A stretch of 64,000 nt of DNA. It comes from Flavobacterium sp. 83. GTDB lineage: Bacteria > Bacteroidota > Bacteroidia > Flavobacteriales > Flavobacteriaceae. The DNA is taken from contig NZ_JQMS01000001.1 of the NCBI RefSeq assembly GCF_000744835.1, positions 3,038,001 to 3,102,000 on the forward strand. The letters run 5' to 3'. Below are positions 43,983 through 53,537 of the stretch, piece after piece (the first letter of the stretch is position 1; each line of letters begins with the position of its first letter). Position numbers and translations under genes: made by a program. The notes beneath the pieces were generated by a model. It saw only the letters and a list, made by a program, of their open reading frames with translations, ran no database searches and was not told the origin of the DNA.

Positions 43983-45581
43983 ATGAATCTTTCCAAAAGC
44001 AAAACAATCTTTCTGTTACTTCTAATGTTTATAGGAGGAATTGGCTTTGGTCAAGTAGGCTATCAAAATCCTGTTTTGCCCGGATTTTATCCTGACCCAA
44101 GTATTTGCCGAGTGAATGACGACTATTATATGGTCAACAGTAGTTTTGGTTATTTCCCTGGAGTGCCTATTTTTCATAGTAAAAACTTAGTGAACTGGGA
44201 ACAATTAGGCTACGTTTTAGACAGAGAAGAACAATTGCCATTGGTAAATGCACAAGTCACTTTAGGAATTTTCGCCCCAACCATTCGATATAATAATGGC
44301 CTATTTTATATGATAACGACCAATATTACCAACAAAGGAAATTTCTACGTAACGGCAAAAAATCCAGCTGGACCTTGGTCAAATCCCATTTGGATTGCCA
44401 CACCGGGAATCGACCCAAGTCTGTTTTTTGATGATAACGGAAAAGTATATGTCACCTCGGCACAAAATTGGGGGCCAGTAAAAAATCGAATTGTGATGTC
44501 TGAAATAGATATCACAACTGGCAAACTACTTTCAGAGCCTATAACGATTTGGAAAGGAACCGGCGGAAAATATCCTGAAGGGCCTCATTTATATAAAAAA
44601 GACGGCTTTTATTATTTAATGATTGCCGAAGGCGGAACCGAATATGGCCATAAAGTAACCATCGCCAGAAGCAAAAACATTTGGGGAGCTTATGAATCGA
44701 ATCCCGCAAATCCTATTTTAACGCACGCAAACGCTGATGAAGAAAACAATCCAATTCAAGGAACTGGCCATGCCGATTTAGTGCAGACTACCGACGGTTC
44801 TTGGTTTATGGTGGCATTGGGTTTTAGACCTTTGGATAGTCATCAAATTTTGGGTAGAGAAACTTTTTTGGCTCCCGTGGTTTGGAATCCTAACGAATGG
44901 CCTATGGTTAATGGTACTGGTTCCATAACTTTGGATATGAAGGTCGAGAAACTTCCCGGTCAAGTAAAAATGAAGAACTACAATCAGAACGATGATTTCT
45001 CCGGAGAAAAATTAGGTTTCGAATGGAATTACATCAATAATCCCATTCCTCAAAACTACTCCCTTTTGGAACGCAAAGGGTATTTAAGATTGTATGGAAG
45101 TGAAAAATCATTGAGTGAAAATCCGGGCGTGACCTTTGTAGGCAGAAGACAACAACATTTTAATTTTAATGCCACGACAACAATTGATTTTAATCCCCTT
45201 ACTGAAAATGAAGAAGCTGGAATTACACTTTACAAAGACGCTTTACATCATTACAAACTATTTATTCGAAAAAACAGGAAGGAACGTGAACTGGTTTTAG
45301 TTTATAATATTGGTAAAATTAACGCTGTTGAAAAGCGAATCCCTTTAAAAAAAGGAACAGTAAAACTGACTATTTCTGGAACTCCAGCGTTTTATGAATT
45401 TGGTTTTTCGCAAGGAAATAATCCTCAAACTACCCTTGAAAAAGTAGAGACAAAATATTTGAGTACCGAGACGGCAGGAGGTTTTACAGGAGTTTATATT
45501 GGTTTGTACGCTTCTGGAAATAGTATTAAATCCAAAGCATCTGCTGATTTTGAGAATTTCAGCTACAATGTACCTGAATAA
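43983..45581 (+). CDS. Exported GH43 beta-xylosidase/arabinofuranosidase
   Basis: A 532-residue family 43 glycosidase. A signal peptide (cut near G-F-G-Q-V) is followed by the five-bladed propeller with the three acidic catalytic residues Asp38 (Y-P-D-P-S), Asp144 (G-I-D-P-S) and Glu199 (Y-P-E-G-P-H). A C-terminal beta-sandwich of the DUF1349/GH43_C2 type occupies about 330-530. It removes xylose or arabinose from the non-reducing end of oligosaccharides or glycosides. Together with GH1 and GH3 it would allow stripping of mixed sugar decorations such as glucose plus pentose. Confidence 0.92.
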   Translation: MNLSKSKTIFLLLLMFIGGIGFGQVGYQNPVLPGFYPDPSICRVNDDYYMVNSSFGYFPGVPIFHSKNLVNWEQLGYVLDREEQLPLVNAQVTLGIFAPTIRYNNGLFYMITTNITNKGNFYVTAKNPAGPWSNPIWIATPGIDPSLFFDDNGKVYVTSAQNWGPVKNRIVMSEIDITTGKLLSEPITIWKGTGGKYPEGPHLYKKDGFYYLMIAEGGTEYGHKVTIARSKNIWGAYESNPANPILTHANADEENNPIQGTGHADLVQTTDGSWFMVALGFRPLDSHQILGRETFLAPVVWNPNEWPMVNGTGSITLDMKVEKLPGQVKMKNYNQNDDFSGEKLGFEWNYINNPIPQNYSLLERKGYLRLYGSEKSLSENPGVTFVGRRQQHFNFNATTTIDFNPLTENEEAGITLYKDALHHYKLFIRKNRKERELVLVYNIGKINAVEKRIPLKKGTVKLTISGTPAFYEFGFSQGNNPQTTLEKVETKYLSTETAGGFTGVYIGLYASGNSIKSKASADFENFSYNVPE

Positions 45582-45603
45582 ATAAATTAACAAAAAATAC
45601 AAT

Positions 45604-47622
45604 ATGAAAAAGCATATTTGGTTTGTGGTTGTTCTTATACTGTTTTTTTTGTCTTGCAGTTCAACCAAAACAGCAAAAAACACAATTCAACCCGAACTAG
45701 GTTTTCGGTCTATAACCCTATTAAAAATAGATGGCCTACAATTTAAAGATTTAAACAAAAACAACAAACTTGATAAATACGAAGATTGGCGACTTGCTAA
45801 CGAGATTAGAATAAAAGACCTTATTTCTAAAATGACCATTGAAGAAAAAATAGGTTTTATGATTATAAGTACCACTCGCCTTGCGGGTGATTATTCGTTT
45901 CAACAAAACGCTCCTAAGTCTGAAATTACAAATGGTTTTAATGAAGAAGACTTGATACAAAACGTAAATATGTTTAGTCATAAGCCTCTACCCGCACCAA
46001 CCATGACGGCAGCAGGAACAACTAAAGGTGTTTTGACATACCATCTTCGACACTTTATTGCGCGAGCCAATACAAGTACAAAAATAATGGCCGACTGGTC
46101 TAATAATTTACAAGCTTTATCCGAAACTTCTCGATTAGGTATTCCATGTATCATCGCTTCAAATCCACGAAATCATGTAACCTCAGATGCTGCAATAGGT
46201 TTGAGCGTTGGGACAACCGTTTTCTCAAAATGGCCAAGCGAGTTGGGACTTGCCGCAATGCGCGATTTGAAATTGACTCGTGAATTTGCCGAGATTGCCG
46301 CAAAAGAATGGACTTCTGTTGGTTTGCGAAAGGGATATATGTATATGGCCGATTTAGCAACGGAACCGCGCTGGCAACGTATAGAAGGAACATTCGGTGA
46401 AGATGCCAATTTAGCTTCTGACATGATTCGTGAAATTGTATTGGGATTTCAGGGAAAACAATTAAATAAAAATTCAGTAGCAATGACTACCAAACACTTT
46501 CCAGGTGGTGGCCCACAAGTCGAAGGGCAAGATCCACATTTTGAATGGGGAAAAGATCAGCATTATCCCGGTGGAATGCTTGATTATCATCTTAAGCCGT
46601 TTCAAGCGGCCATAGCTGCAGGAACATCTTCAATAATGCCATACTATGCAAAACCTATTGGTACTCAATATGAAGAAGTAGCTTTTTCTTATAATAAAGG
46701 AATTATTAATGATTTGTTACGCAAAAAAATGGGATTCAAGGGAATCATCAACTCGGATACCGGTCCTATAGACATGATGCCTTGGGGAGTGGAAAACCTA
46801 AGTGTTTTAGAACGGTATCAAAAAGCTATTGGTTGTGGTGTTGATATTTTTTCAGGCAGTGCAGATCCCGCTCTATTACTCGAAACCGTAAAAAAAGGAC
46901 TCGTTTCTAAATCTCGAATCGATGAATCCATAACCAGACTTTTAAGAGAAAAATTTGAATTGGGTCTATTTGAAAACCCTTATGTAAACGCCGAGGAAGC
47001 CATTAAAATAGTAGGAAATGCCGAATTTCAGAAAAAAGGTGATTTAGCCTTAAGAAAATCGATTGTATTACTCCGAAATGATTCAGAAATTTTACCCATT
47101 TCCAAAAAAACAAAAATCTATTTTGAAACCTATTTTGACAACGGTAAATCCAAAAGTCCAATTGTTATAAACAAACCAATAATTCCTAATTCTAATTTAG
47201 AGTTTGTTGATTCAAAAGAAGAAGCAGATGTCGTTTTGCTTTGGCTTATCCCAAATTCGGGTGGTCTTTTTAGTTCAAATGGCAGTCCGATCGAGTTAAG
47301 CTTGTCAAAAAACAAGATTGATGTTGCTCATGTCAATGAAATTACAGAAGCCAAGCCAACCATAACAGTTATAAATTATACTAGTCCTTGGATTATAAAC
47401 GAAATTGACAACGGAAAACTTAAAACGGTTTTAGCCACATTCGGAACGACGCAAGATGCTTTATTAGAAGTTGTTAGTGGAGTATTTAATCCAACTGGAA
47501 AAATGCCATTTACAACACCCGTTTCAACAGAAGCAGTTTTAGAAAATCAATCGGATGTTCCCGGTTATTTAAAACCTAAAGGATATGCATTATTCCACTT
47601 TGGTGATGGACTGAGTTACTGA
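45604..47622 (+). CDS. GH3 family lipoprotein glycosidase
   Basis: A 672-residue GH3 protein with a lipoprotein signal (L-S-C-S, lipidated Cys near residue 18), so it is anchored to a membrane, probably the outer membrane. The nucleophile Asp385 is in I-N-S-D-T-G-P. K-H-F-P-G-G-G-P and E-G-T-F-G-E-D are conserved. It ends at F-G-D-G-L-S-Y without the Fn3-like domain of the other GH3, so the two copies are not recent duplicates. The SDTG nucleophile setting is that of the shorter Bacteroidetes GH3 subgroup. It closes the carbohydrate block; 133 bp follow before the Rieske gene. Confidence 0.9.
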   Translation: MKKHIWFVVVLILFFLSCSSTKTAKNTIQPELGFRSITLLKIDGLQFKDLNKNNKLDKYEDWRLANEIRIKDLISKMTIEEKIGFMIISTTRLAGDYSFQQNAPKSEITNGFNEEDLIQNVNMFSHKPLPAPTMTAAGTTKGVLTYHLRHFIARANTSTKIMADWSNNLQALSETSRLGIPCIIASNPRNHVTSDAAIGLSVGTTVFSKWPSELGLAAMRDLKLTREFAEIAAKEWTSVGLRKGYMYMADLATEPRWQRIEGTFGEDANLASDMIREIVLGFQGKQLNKNSVAMTTKHFPGGGPQVEGQDPHFEWGKDQHYPGGMLDYHLKPFQAAIAAGTSSIMPYYAKPIGTQYEEVAFSYNKGIINDLLRKKMGFKGIINSDTGPIDMMPWGVENLSVLERYQKAIGCGVDIFSGSADPALLLETVKKGLVSKSRIDESITRLLREKFELGLFENPYVNAEEAIKIVGNAEFQKKGDLALRKSIVLLRNDSEILPISKKTKIYFETYFDNGKSKSPIVINKPIIPNSNLEFVDSKEEADVVLLWLIPNSGGLFSSNGSPIELSLSKNKIDVAHVNEITEAKPTITVINYTSPWIINEIDNGKLKTVLATFGTTQDALLEVVSGVFNPTGKMPFTTPVSTEAVLENQSDVPGYLKPKGYALFHFGDGLSY

Positions 47623-47755
47623 CTCAATTATGATTTTAAACTATTTTAATTCTTACTCTAAATATAACTCCATAATAACTTAGAACAGGAAGCTTGACTA
47701 CTGTCTATAAAAAAAGAACCATTTTGTATCAATAATAATTATAAATAAAACAATT

Positions 47756-48805
47756 ATGAAGGAGACCAAATTTACAATGAATTATAGCTTTCCTAAAAAT
47801 GCTTGGTATGCTTGCGCAAGGGATGTAGAAGTTAAAAAAGAATTATTTGCTAGAAAAATTGCGAATGAGCCATTGGTAATGTACCGTACTTCTGACAATA
47901 AAGTGGTAGTTCTTCAAGATGCTTGTTGGCATCGATTATTGCCTCTTTCTAAAGGAAAATTAATTAATGACCAAGTAATTTGTGGTTATCATGGTTTAAA
48001 TTATAATAAGGAAGGTAGATGTACCTACATGCCTTCTCAAGAAACAATTAATCCTTCTGCTTGTGTAAAAAGTTATGCTGCTGTAGAAAAATACCGTTAC
48101 ATCTGGGTTTGGATGGGGAATCCTACAGAAGCTGATGAATCAAAAGTACCTGATTTACACTGGAATAATGATGCCGATTGGGCAGGAGATGGGGAAGTAA
48201 TATATGGAAAATGCAATTATCGATTAATTTTAGATAATTTAATGGATTTAACTCATGAAACTTTTATACATGGAGAAAGCATTGGTAATGATGCAGTAGC
48301 AGAAGCACCCTTCGAAGTAACTCATACCGATAATTCAGTAACTGTGACCCGTTGGATGTTAGATATTGATCCTCCTCCTTTTTGGAAAGCACAATTAGAC
48401 AAAGAAGGAAATGTTGATAGATGGCAAATTATTAATTTCCAAGCACCATCCACCATTACTATAGATGTAGGAGTTGCGCTAAAAAAAACTGGTGCTTTTG
48501 AAGGAGACCGATCGCAAGGTGTAAATGGTTTTGTTTTAAATACCGTTACGCCTGAAACAGATACTACGTGTCATTATTTTTGGTCTTTTTGTAGAAATTA
48601 TGACATCCTCAATCAAAGAAGAACACATGAGTTAAGAGCTGGGGTTTCTCATATTTTTTCCCAAGACGAAGACATCTTAGAAGCACAACAAATTGCTATT
48701 CAAAACAATCCAGGTCGGGAATTTTATAATCTAAATATAGATGGCGGGGCAATGTGGGTAAGACGAATTGTAGATGAAATGGTTGCAAAAGAGGCTTTAG
48801 ATTAA
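47756..48805 (+). CDS. Rieske non-heme iron oxygenase, VanA-like
   Basis: A 349-residue oxygenase component. The Rieske [2Fe-2S] ligands are Cys57, His59, Cys76 and His79 (C-x-H-x16-C-x2-H). The mononuclear iron site is D-L-T-H-E-T-F-I-H with Asp164, His167 and His172. The C-terminal half is of the VanA type. The family includes vanillate and dicamba O-demethylases and some ring hydroxylases. The next gene is the matching VanB-type reductase. Removal of a methyl group from a methoxy-aromatic is the leading idea, and vanillate would give protocatechuate for the pca operon. Substrate choice is inference. An internal ATG at 47777 is a possible alternative start. Confidence 0.9.
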   Translation: MKETKFTMNYSFPKNAWYACARDVEVKKELFARKIANEPLVMYRTSDNKVVVLQDACWHRLLPLSKGKLINDQVICGYHGLNYNKEGRCTYMPSQETINPSACVKSYAAVEKYRYIWVWMGNPTEADESKVPDLHWNNDADWAGDGEVIYGKCNYRLILDNLMDLTHETFIHGESIGNDAVAEAPFEVTHTDNSVTVTRWMLDIDPPPFWKAQLDKEGNVDRWQIINFQAPSTITIDVGVALKKTGAFEGDRSQGVNGFVLNTVTPETDTTCHYFWSFCRNYDILNQRRTHELRAGVSHIFSQDEDILEAQQIAIQNNPGREFYNLNIDGGAMWVRRIVDEMVAKEALD

Positions 48806-48821
48806 TATTTAAAAAAATACA

Positions 48822-49808
48822 ATGAGATATTCAAATATTTGGAAAGAAGCAATAATAACAAAAGTGTCTTTGATTGCAGAAAATGTAAAGCACATTGAAT
48901 TATCCTTGAGTGAAATTCCTGCCTATACTCCGGGTTCACATATTGACGTTCAAATTTTTATTGATAATAGTCCAAGCATACGAAGTTATTCCCTAATTGG
49001 AAGATCTGAAAAAGGAAAACCACTTACTATTGCAGTTAAACTGCTAGCTGAAAGTCGTGGAGGTTCAAAATATATCGGTAAATTAAAAGAAGGGCAAAAA
49101 ATTCAAATATCACAACCAAAAAATCATTTCGAAATGACATTTGGGCGTGATAATTATATATTGATTGCTGGAGGAATTGGCATTACTCCTATTATTGCCA
49201 TGGCGCAGGAACTAAAACATAAAAAATCTAATTTTCGGTTAGAATATGCTGGTGCATCTAGAAAAGAAATGCCTTTCCTGGAAATGCTCTCTGAATCCTT
49301 TGGAGATAATTTGAGTTGTCATATTAAAGATGAAAACCAACGATTAGATATTAAGAAAACAATAGCAGAACTTGCAAAAGGAACACAACTTTATTTTTGC
49401 GGACCTATGAGAATGCTCGATGATATTCGACAAGCTTGGCACGACAATGGTTTTTCTTCTTTTGATTTGAGGTATGAAACGTTTGGAACAACGGGCAGCT
49501 ACCCTACGCAGTCTTTTACAATAAATCTACCTCGTTTTAATAAAACCCTTTCGGTTTCTATCAACACAAACCTGCTAGATACTTTAAAAGACAATGGAAT
49601 TGAAATTATGTCAGATTGCCTAAAAGGAGAGTGTGGATTATGTGTAGTTGATATTATTAAATATACAGGTAAAATTGACCATCGAGATACTTTTTTTAGT
49701 CAAGAACAAAAGTCCGAAAACAAACAAATATGCGCCTGCGTATCTCGAGTGTTTGAAGGAGAATTAACAATCGATACTTCATATCGTGGAGAAAATATAA
49801 AAAATTAA
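48822..49808 (+). CDS. VanB-like ferredoxin-NAD(P) reductase
   Basis: A 328-residue electron-transfer protein with three parts: an FMN/FAD-binding barrel (about 10-105, R-S-Y-S-L-I-G), an NAD(P)-binding domain (about 110-225, L-I-A-G-G-I-G-I-T-P-I and F-C-G-P) and a C-terminal plant-type [2Fe-2S] domain. The cluster Cys residues are in D-C-L-K-G-E-C-G-L-C and Q-I-C-A-C. This class IA order (flavin, pyridine nucleotide, ferredoxin) is that of VanB and phthalate dioxygenase reductase. It lies 17 bp after the Rieske oxygenase and supplies its electrons. Confidence 0.92.
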   Translation: MRYSNIWKEAIITKVSLIAENVKHIELSLSEIPAYTPGSHIDVQIFIDNSPSIRSYSLIGRSEKGKPLTIAVKLLAESRGGSKYIGKLKEGQKIQISQPKNHFEMTFGRDNYILIAGGIGITPIIAMAQELKHKKSNFRLEYAGASRKEMPFLEMLSESFGDNLSCHIKDENQRLDIKKTIAELAKGTQLYFCGPMRMLDDIRQAWHDNGFSSFDLRYETFGTTGSYPTQSFTINLPRFNKTLSVSINTNLLDTLKDNGIEIMSDCLKGECGLCVVDIIKYTGKIDHRDTFFSQEQKSENKQICACVSRVFEGELTIDTSYRGENIKN

Positions 49809-49813
49809 AAAAA

Positions 49814-50125
49814 ATGGAAAAAAGAACTAATAAATACAAATTAAAACTAGAAATTTTGACAACAGCAAAAGTTGACGATACTGTCTATACTCCTATAGAA
49901 TTAGAATTCGACAATCATGATAACATTTTAAATATTGTTGAAAGAATGAAAAGTAGAAACCTTTTTCATACTGAAAACCAAGCTACAGAATTTGCTATTG
50001 GACTAAAAATGTTTAGCGAAGTAATGTTAAAAAACAGGGACAATGCACTTTTTACTGAATTCAGACCTGCTTTCAGTGAGTTTATGAAAAAGCTTAAGTC
50101 AACTCCAACCCAAAACGAAAATTAA
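49814..50125 (+). CDS. DUF3861-family protein
   Basis: A 103-residue soluble protein that I recognise as DUF3861 from its run of features: an N-terminal K-Y-K-L-K-L-E-I-L, then E-L-E-F-D-N-H-D-N-I-L-N-I-V-E-R-M, F-A-I-G-L-K-M-F-S-E-V-M and F-R-P-A-F-S-E-F-M-K-K-L-K, each given here residue by residue. The family has no known function. It starts 6 bp after the reductase and ends 6 bp before the cupin, so it is tightly embedded in the oxygenase operon. That location suggests an accessory role in the Rieske system, for example stability or regulation, but this is only context. Confidence 0.8.
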   Translation: MEKRTNKYKLKLEILTTAKVDDTVYTPIELEFDNHDNILNIVERMKSRNLFHTENQATEFAIGLKMFSEVMLKNRDNALFTEFRPAFSEFMKKLKSTPTQNEN

Positions 50126-50130
50126 TAAAA

Positions 50131-50619
50131 ATGAATTTACCAATTAGAAGAATTGTAACAGGACATAATCTGGAAGGCACTGCGGTATTCACTTCCGATG
50201 AAGAATTTGAAACCGTTGTTATTCCAACTGGCGATGCTGCTATGACTACATTGTGGACAACAGCTACTGTTCCTGCAGATTGCAATGACGAAACTGATGG
50301 AGCCAAGAGAGATGCTGGCACAACTCTCAAAGGAGGATCGGTGATTCGTATTGTAGATATGTTACCGGGAGCTTCTTCCCCACTTCACCGAACGGACAGC
50401 ATCGATTATGGAATTATAATTAGCGGTGAAATCGAACTTGAATTAGAAAATAACGTTTCAAAGAGAATTGGTGCCGGAGAAATTATAATTCAACGCGGAA
50501 CCTTGCACAAATGGAAAAATCCAAGTGAAACTGAAATTTGCAGAATTGTTTTTGTACTCATTGAGGCAAAACCATACGAGATGAACGGAATATCGCTTCC
50601 TGAATATATGCAACATTAA
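50131..50619 (+). CDS. Cupin-domain protein
   Basis: A 162-residue protein with one small beta-barrel of the cupin type. The first cupin motif is poor in His (P-L-H-R-T-D-S-I-D-Y-G-I-I-I-S-G-E), and the second (G-A-G-E-I-I-I-Q-R-G-T-L-H-K-W-K-N) has one clear His. Such proteins occur beside aromatic and beta-diketone catabolic genes as isomerases, dioxygenases or ligand-binding proteins. It is the last gene of the Rieske operon, 6 bp after DUF3861 and 108 bp before the next MFS gene. The precise job is unknown. Confidence 0.82.
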   Translation: MNLPIRRIVTGHNLEGTAVFTSDEEFETVVIPTGDAAMTTLWTTATVPADCNDETDGAKRDAGTTLKGGSVIRIVDMLPGASSPLHRTDSIDYGIIISGEIELELENNVSKRIGAGEIIIQRGTLHKWKNPSETEICRIVFVLIEAKPYEMNGISLPEYMQH

Positions 50620-50646
50620 AAGTTCATTAGTATAAGCGCTAATGAT

Positions 50647-50696
50647 TGTAATTATTAAATCATTAATCCGATTACTTTTTGTTTAGTGAAATGGAA
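50647..50696 (+). repeat. 50-bp element related to 58146-58195, copy 1
   Basis: The 28 bases beginning CGATTACTTTTTG (50669-50696) match 58168-58195 at 23 of 28 positions, both ending AAATGGAA. The flanking 20 bases to the left are also similar (AATTATT). It lies just before the Bcr/CflA-type MFS gene, so a regulatory site is possible. See the finding on the pair. Confidence 0.5.
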
Positions 50697-50726
50697 AAAA
50701 AAATAATTCATTGGAAATAAAATCAA

Positions 50727-51917
50727 ATGACAAAAACAAAAGAAATTAATATAAAAACCCTAATTATTGTATTAGGTTGTTTGAATGGGTTAATGCCTTT
50801 TTCAACTGATTTATATTTACCAGCATTTCCTGCAATGGCCGAAAATTTGGGTACAAATGTGGGAATGATTACCCTTTCGATGAGTACTTTTTTTGCAGGA
50901 GCTTGTGTAGGCCAGTTTTTTAATGGTCCACTTTTAGATCGTTTTGGGCGTAAAAATCCAATGTTAATTGCGTTAGTATTTTTTTTCTTGACATCTTTAG
51001 GATGTGCTGTAGTTGGGAATATAATCCTTTTATGTGTTTTTCGCTTTTTTCAAGCTATTAGTATCAGTGTGTGTTCCGTGGGAAGTAGAGCGATGGTAAG
51101 AGATGTATTTCCTGTAGAAAAAATAGCTTCCATGTTTTCTACGCTTTCCCTAATTATGGGAATTGCCCCAATTATTGCCCCAACTTTAGGCGGTTTTATT
51201 CTGTTATTTTCTGATTGGAGAGGTATTTTTATCTTTTTGGCAGTAATGGCGTTACTTTTATTAGTCGCACTGCATTTTTTTCTTCCCCATGTGAAAGAAG
51301 CTGACGCCAACTATTCTCTAAAACCAAAAGCGATTTTGGGCAATTATAAAAAAGTAATCCTGACCAAAGGATATATGGGATACGCTATCATTACTGCTTT
51401 GGCATCAGCGGTATTATTTAGTTGGATTTCAAGTTCTTCTTTATTATTTATTGGGATTTTAGGAATTAGTAAACAACATTTTGGATGGATATTCGCCAGT
51501 ACTGCTTCCTGCATGATTGTAGGCAGCCAGTTTAATCGGGTATTGTTGCGGAGATTTAATAGTTATGACATTGCATTTTGTGCTGTAGGAATGCAATTAT
51601 TAGTTTGCTGTTACTTATTATATATAGCCGTTTACTCCTTGACGGTAGTACATCTTCTAATAGGCATGTGTTTTTTTATGTTGTTTTTATCATTGATTTC
51701 TCCCAATACAATGGCAATTACTATTCGTCCTTTTACGGAAAATATAGGCAGTGCCAATGCAATTATGGGTGTGACACAAATGGCATTGAGTGCATTAGTT
51801 ACAGCAATACTTAGCTATTTTCAAAATGGCAGCGCAATTCCTATGGTCGTAACGATGATGGTATTATGTAGTATTAGCTTTAGTATGCAATACGTTTTAA
51901 AACAAAAAAAAGTATGA
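50727..51917 (+). CDS. Bcr/CflA-type MFS transporter
   Basis: A 396-residue permease with about 12 membrane segments of the drug:H+ antiporter (DHA1, Bcr/CflA) group. Hallmarks are P-F-S-T-D-L-Y-L-P-A-F near the N-terminus, G-P-L-L-D-R-F-G-R-K-N-P in the first loop and the S-R-A-M-V-R-D segment. Members export drugs, and some move amino acid derivatives or aromatic compounds. In this island it may export a toxic intermediate or protect against the phenolic substrate. Its stop overlaps the next SDR start in an A-T-G-A, so the two are translationally coupled. Confidence 0.87.
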   Translation: MTKTKEINIKTLIIVLGCLNGLMPFSTDLYLPAFPAMAENLGTNVGMITLSMSTFFAGACVGQFFNGPLLDRFGRKNPMLIALVFFFLTSLGCAVVGNIILLCVFRFFQAISISVCSVGSRAMVRDVFPVEKIASMFSTLSLIMGIAPIIAPTLGGFILLFSDWRGIFIFLAVMALLLLVALHFFLPHVKEADANYSLKPKAILGNYKKVILTKGYMGYAIITALASAVLFSWISSSSLLFIGILGISKQHFGWIFASTASCMIVGSQFNRVLLRRFNSYDIAFCAVGMQLLVCCYLLYIAVYSLTVVHLLIGMCFFMLFLSLISPNTMAITIRPFTENIGSANAIMGVTQMALSALVTAILSYFQNGSAIPMVVTMMVLCSISFSMQYVLKQKKV

Positions 51918-52684
51918 AAAACCTATTTGATTTAACAGGGAAAGTCGCTTTAGTAACGGGTGCTTCAAGCGGTATGGGAAAAGCAATTGCTGAAATCATA
52001 GGGATACACGGAGCTACAGTTATCATTTCAAGTAATGATACAAAAGGATGTATTGCAACTCAAACAGCGTTTGAAAATAAAGGAATTAAAGCATTTGCAA
52101 TTCCTTGTGATATTTCTAAAAAAAAGGAAATAGATGCGTTGGTTTTTCAATGCAAAGAAAAAGCAGCGACAATTGACATTTTAGTGAATTGTGTCGGAAT
52201 AGCCATTCCCGGTTCTTTTTTGGAAATCGATTCAGAAAATTTTGAAAAAACAATGCAAATTAATTTAGAAAACGTCATTTACTTAACCCAAAAAATAATC
52301 CCAAGCATGCAGGCTCAAAAAGAGGGTACCATTATCTATCTAGCCAGTTTATCCAGTGTAAGAGGTAATAAGAACTTGGGATTATATGGCATTTCAAAAG
52401 CGGGATTAGCACAATTGGCACGTAATCTTGCGGTAGAATTTGGACCTGATAATATTCGGGTCAATGCAATTTCGCCTGGCGTTATTGATACGGAATTTGC
52501 AAAACCATTGACACAAAATCCCGAAGTTATGGAAAAAAGAATTTTGCTTACGCCATTACGAAGAATTGGAAAAGTAGAAGAAGTAGCCGGAATGGCTCTC
52601 TTATTAGCTTCAAAAGCCGGCGGCTTTATCAGCGGTCAAAATATTATCATTGATGGTGGCACAACCATTAGTGATGGAAATTAA
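51914..52684 (+). CDS. SDR-family oxidoreductase
   Basis: A 256-residue classical SDR. The NAD(P) loop is T-G-A-S-S-G-M-G-K-A, N-C-V-G replaces the usual N-N-A-G near 92, and the catalytic set is A-S-L-S-S and Y-G-I-S-K. N-I-I-I-D-G-G-T closes the fold. It overlaps the MFS stop codon and lies 38 bp before a second SDR. The two share only general SDR features, so they likely act on different steps, for instance alcohol to ketone and back with inverted configuration. Substrate unknown. Confidence 0.85.
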   Translation: MKNLFDLTGKVALVTGASSGMGKAIAEIIGIHGATVIISSNDTKGCIATQTAFENKGIKAFAIPCDISKKKEIDALVFQCKEKAATIDILVNCVGIAIPGSFLEIDSENFEKTMQINLENVIYLTQKIIPSMQAQKEGTIIYLASLSSVRGNKNLGLYGISKAGLAQLARNLAVEFGPDNIRVNAISPGVIDTEFAKPLTQNPEVMEKRILLTPLRRIGKVEEVAGMALLLASKAGGFISGQNIIIDGGTTISDGN

Positions 52685-52722
52685 TTTTTTTTTTAAAAGA
52701 AACATTTTAGAACATAAAAAAT

Positions 52723-53490
52723 ATGAAAAGATTTGAAAACAAAGTATGCTTAGTAACTGGAGCTTCATCTGGAATTGGTAAAGCAACGGCACTTTCATTT
52801 GCAAAAGAAGGAGCCAAAGTAGTGGTTTCGGATGTAAATGAACAGGCAGGATTACTAGTAGTACAAGAAATTACTGATTTAGGACATGAAGCACTATTTG
52901 TAAAATGCGATATTTCTAAAAGAGAAGAAGTAGAAAATATGGTACAGCAAACCGTTACCAAATTCGGGCGATTGGATTGTGCCGTAAATTCAGCAGGAAT
53001 TGCAGGAACACTTTCGTTACCAACCCATGAATATCCTGAAGAAGCTTGGTTGCAACAAATCAATATTAACTTAACGGGAACTTGGTATTGTGTAAAATAC
53101 CAGTTGATTGAAATGCTAAAACAAGGTGGAGGAAACATCGTATGTGTGTCATCGGCAGCCGGATTAGTGGGGCAACCTGATAATGTTCCGTATTCTGCTT
53201 CCAAACACGGTGTTATCGGAATAGTAAAAAGTGCCGCTATAGAAAACGCTACCAAGAACATTCGCATCAATGCCATTTGTCCGACGGCTATTGAAACACC
53301 TATGATTATGGAAGGTAGAAGAAAACTGGCACACAATCCAGAAGCATTACAAATGGCAATAAATCTGCAGCGGATGAAACGTATGGGCCAACCTCAGGAA
53401 GTCGCTGATGTTGCTTTGTGGATGTGTTCAGACCAATCTTCTTTTATAACAGGGCATGCCATGGCGGTTGATGGTGGTGCATTTGCATAA
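52723..53490 (+). CDS. SDR-family oxidoreductase
   Basis: A 255-residue classical SDR with T-G-A-S-S-G-I-G-K-A as NAD(P) loop, N-S-A-G-I-A-G at about 90, and catalytic S-S-A-A-G and Y-S-A-S-K. The C-terminus A-M-A-V-D-G-G-A is typical, and the family is close to FabG/levodione-reductase-like enzymes. It is the last gene of the MFS-SDR-SDR unit. The gap of 158 bp that follows carries promoter copy 4. Its role in the island pathway is not readable. Confidence 0.86.
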   Translation: MKRFENKVCLVTGASSGIGKATALSFAKEGAKVVVSDVNEQAGLLVVQEITDLGHEALFVKCDISKREEVENMVQQTVTKFGRLDCAVNSAGIAGTLSLPTHEYPEEAWLQQININLTGTWYCVKYQLIEMLKQGGGNIVCVSSAAGLVGQPDNVPYSASKHGVIGIVKSAAIENATKNIRINAICPTAIETPMIMEGRRKLAHNPEALQMAINLQRMKRMGQPQEVADVALWMCSDQSSFITGHAMAVDGGAFA

Positions 53491-53537
53491 AAAGAATACA
53501 AAAACATCTTAATAAGCGTCGATAAAACAAAAAAGAA

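Noticed and set aside
47641..47755. Fifth copy of the island promoter element before the Rieske gene
   Set aside because: TTGACTAC and ATTTTGTA are present, but box 1 is missing and the distances do not fit.
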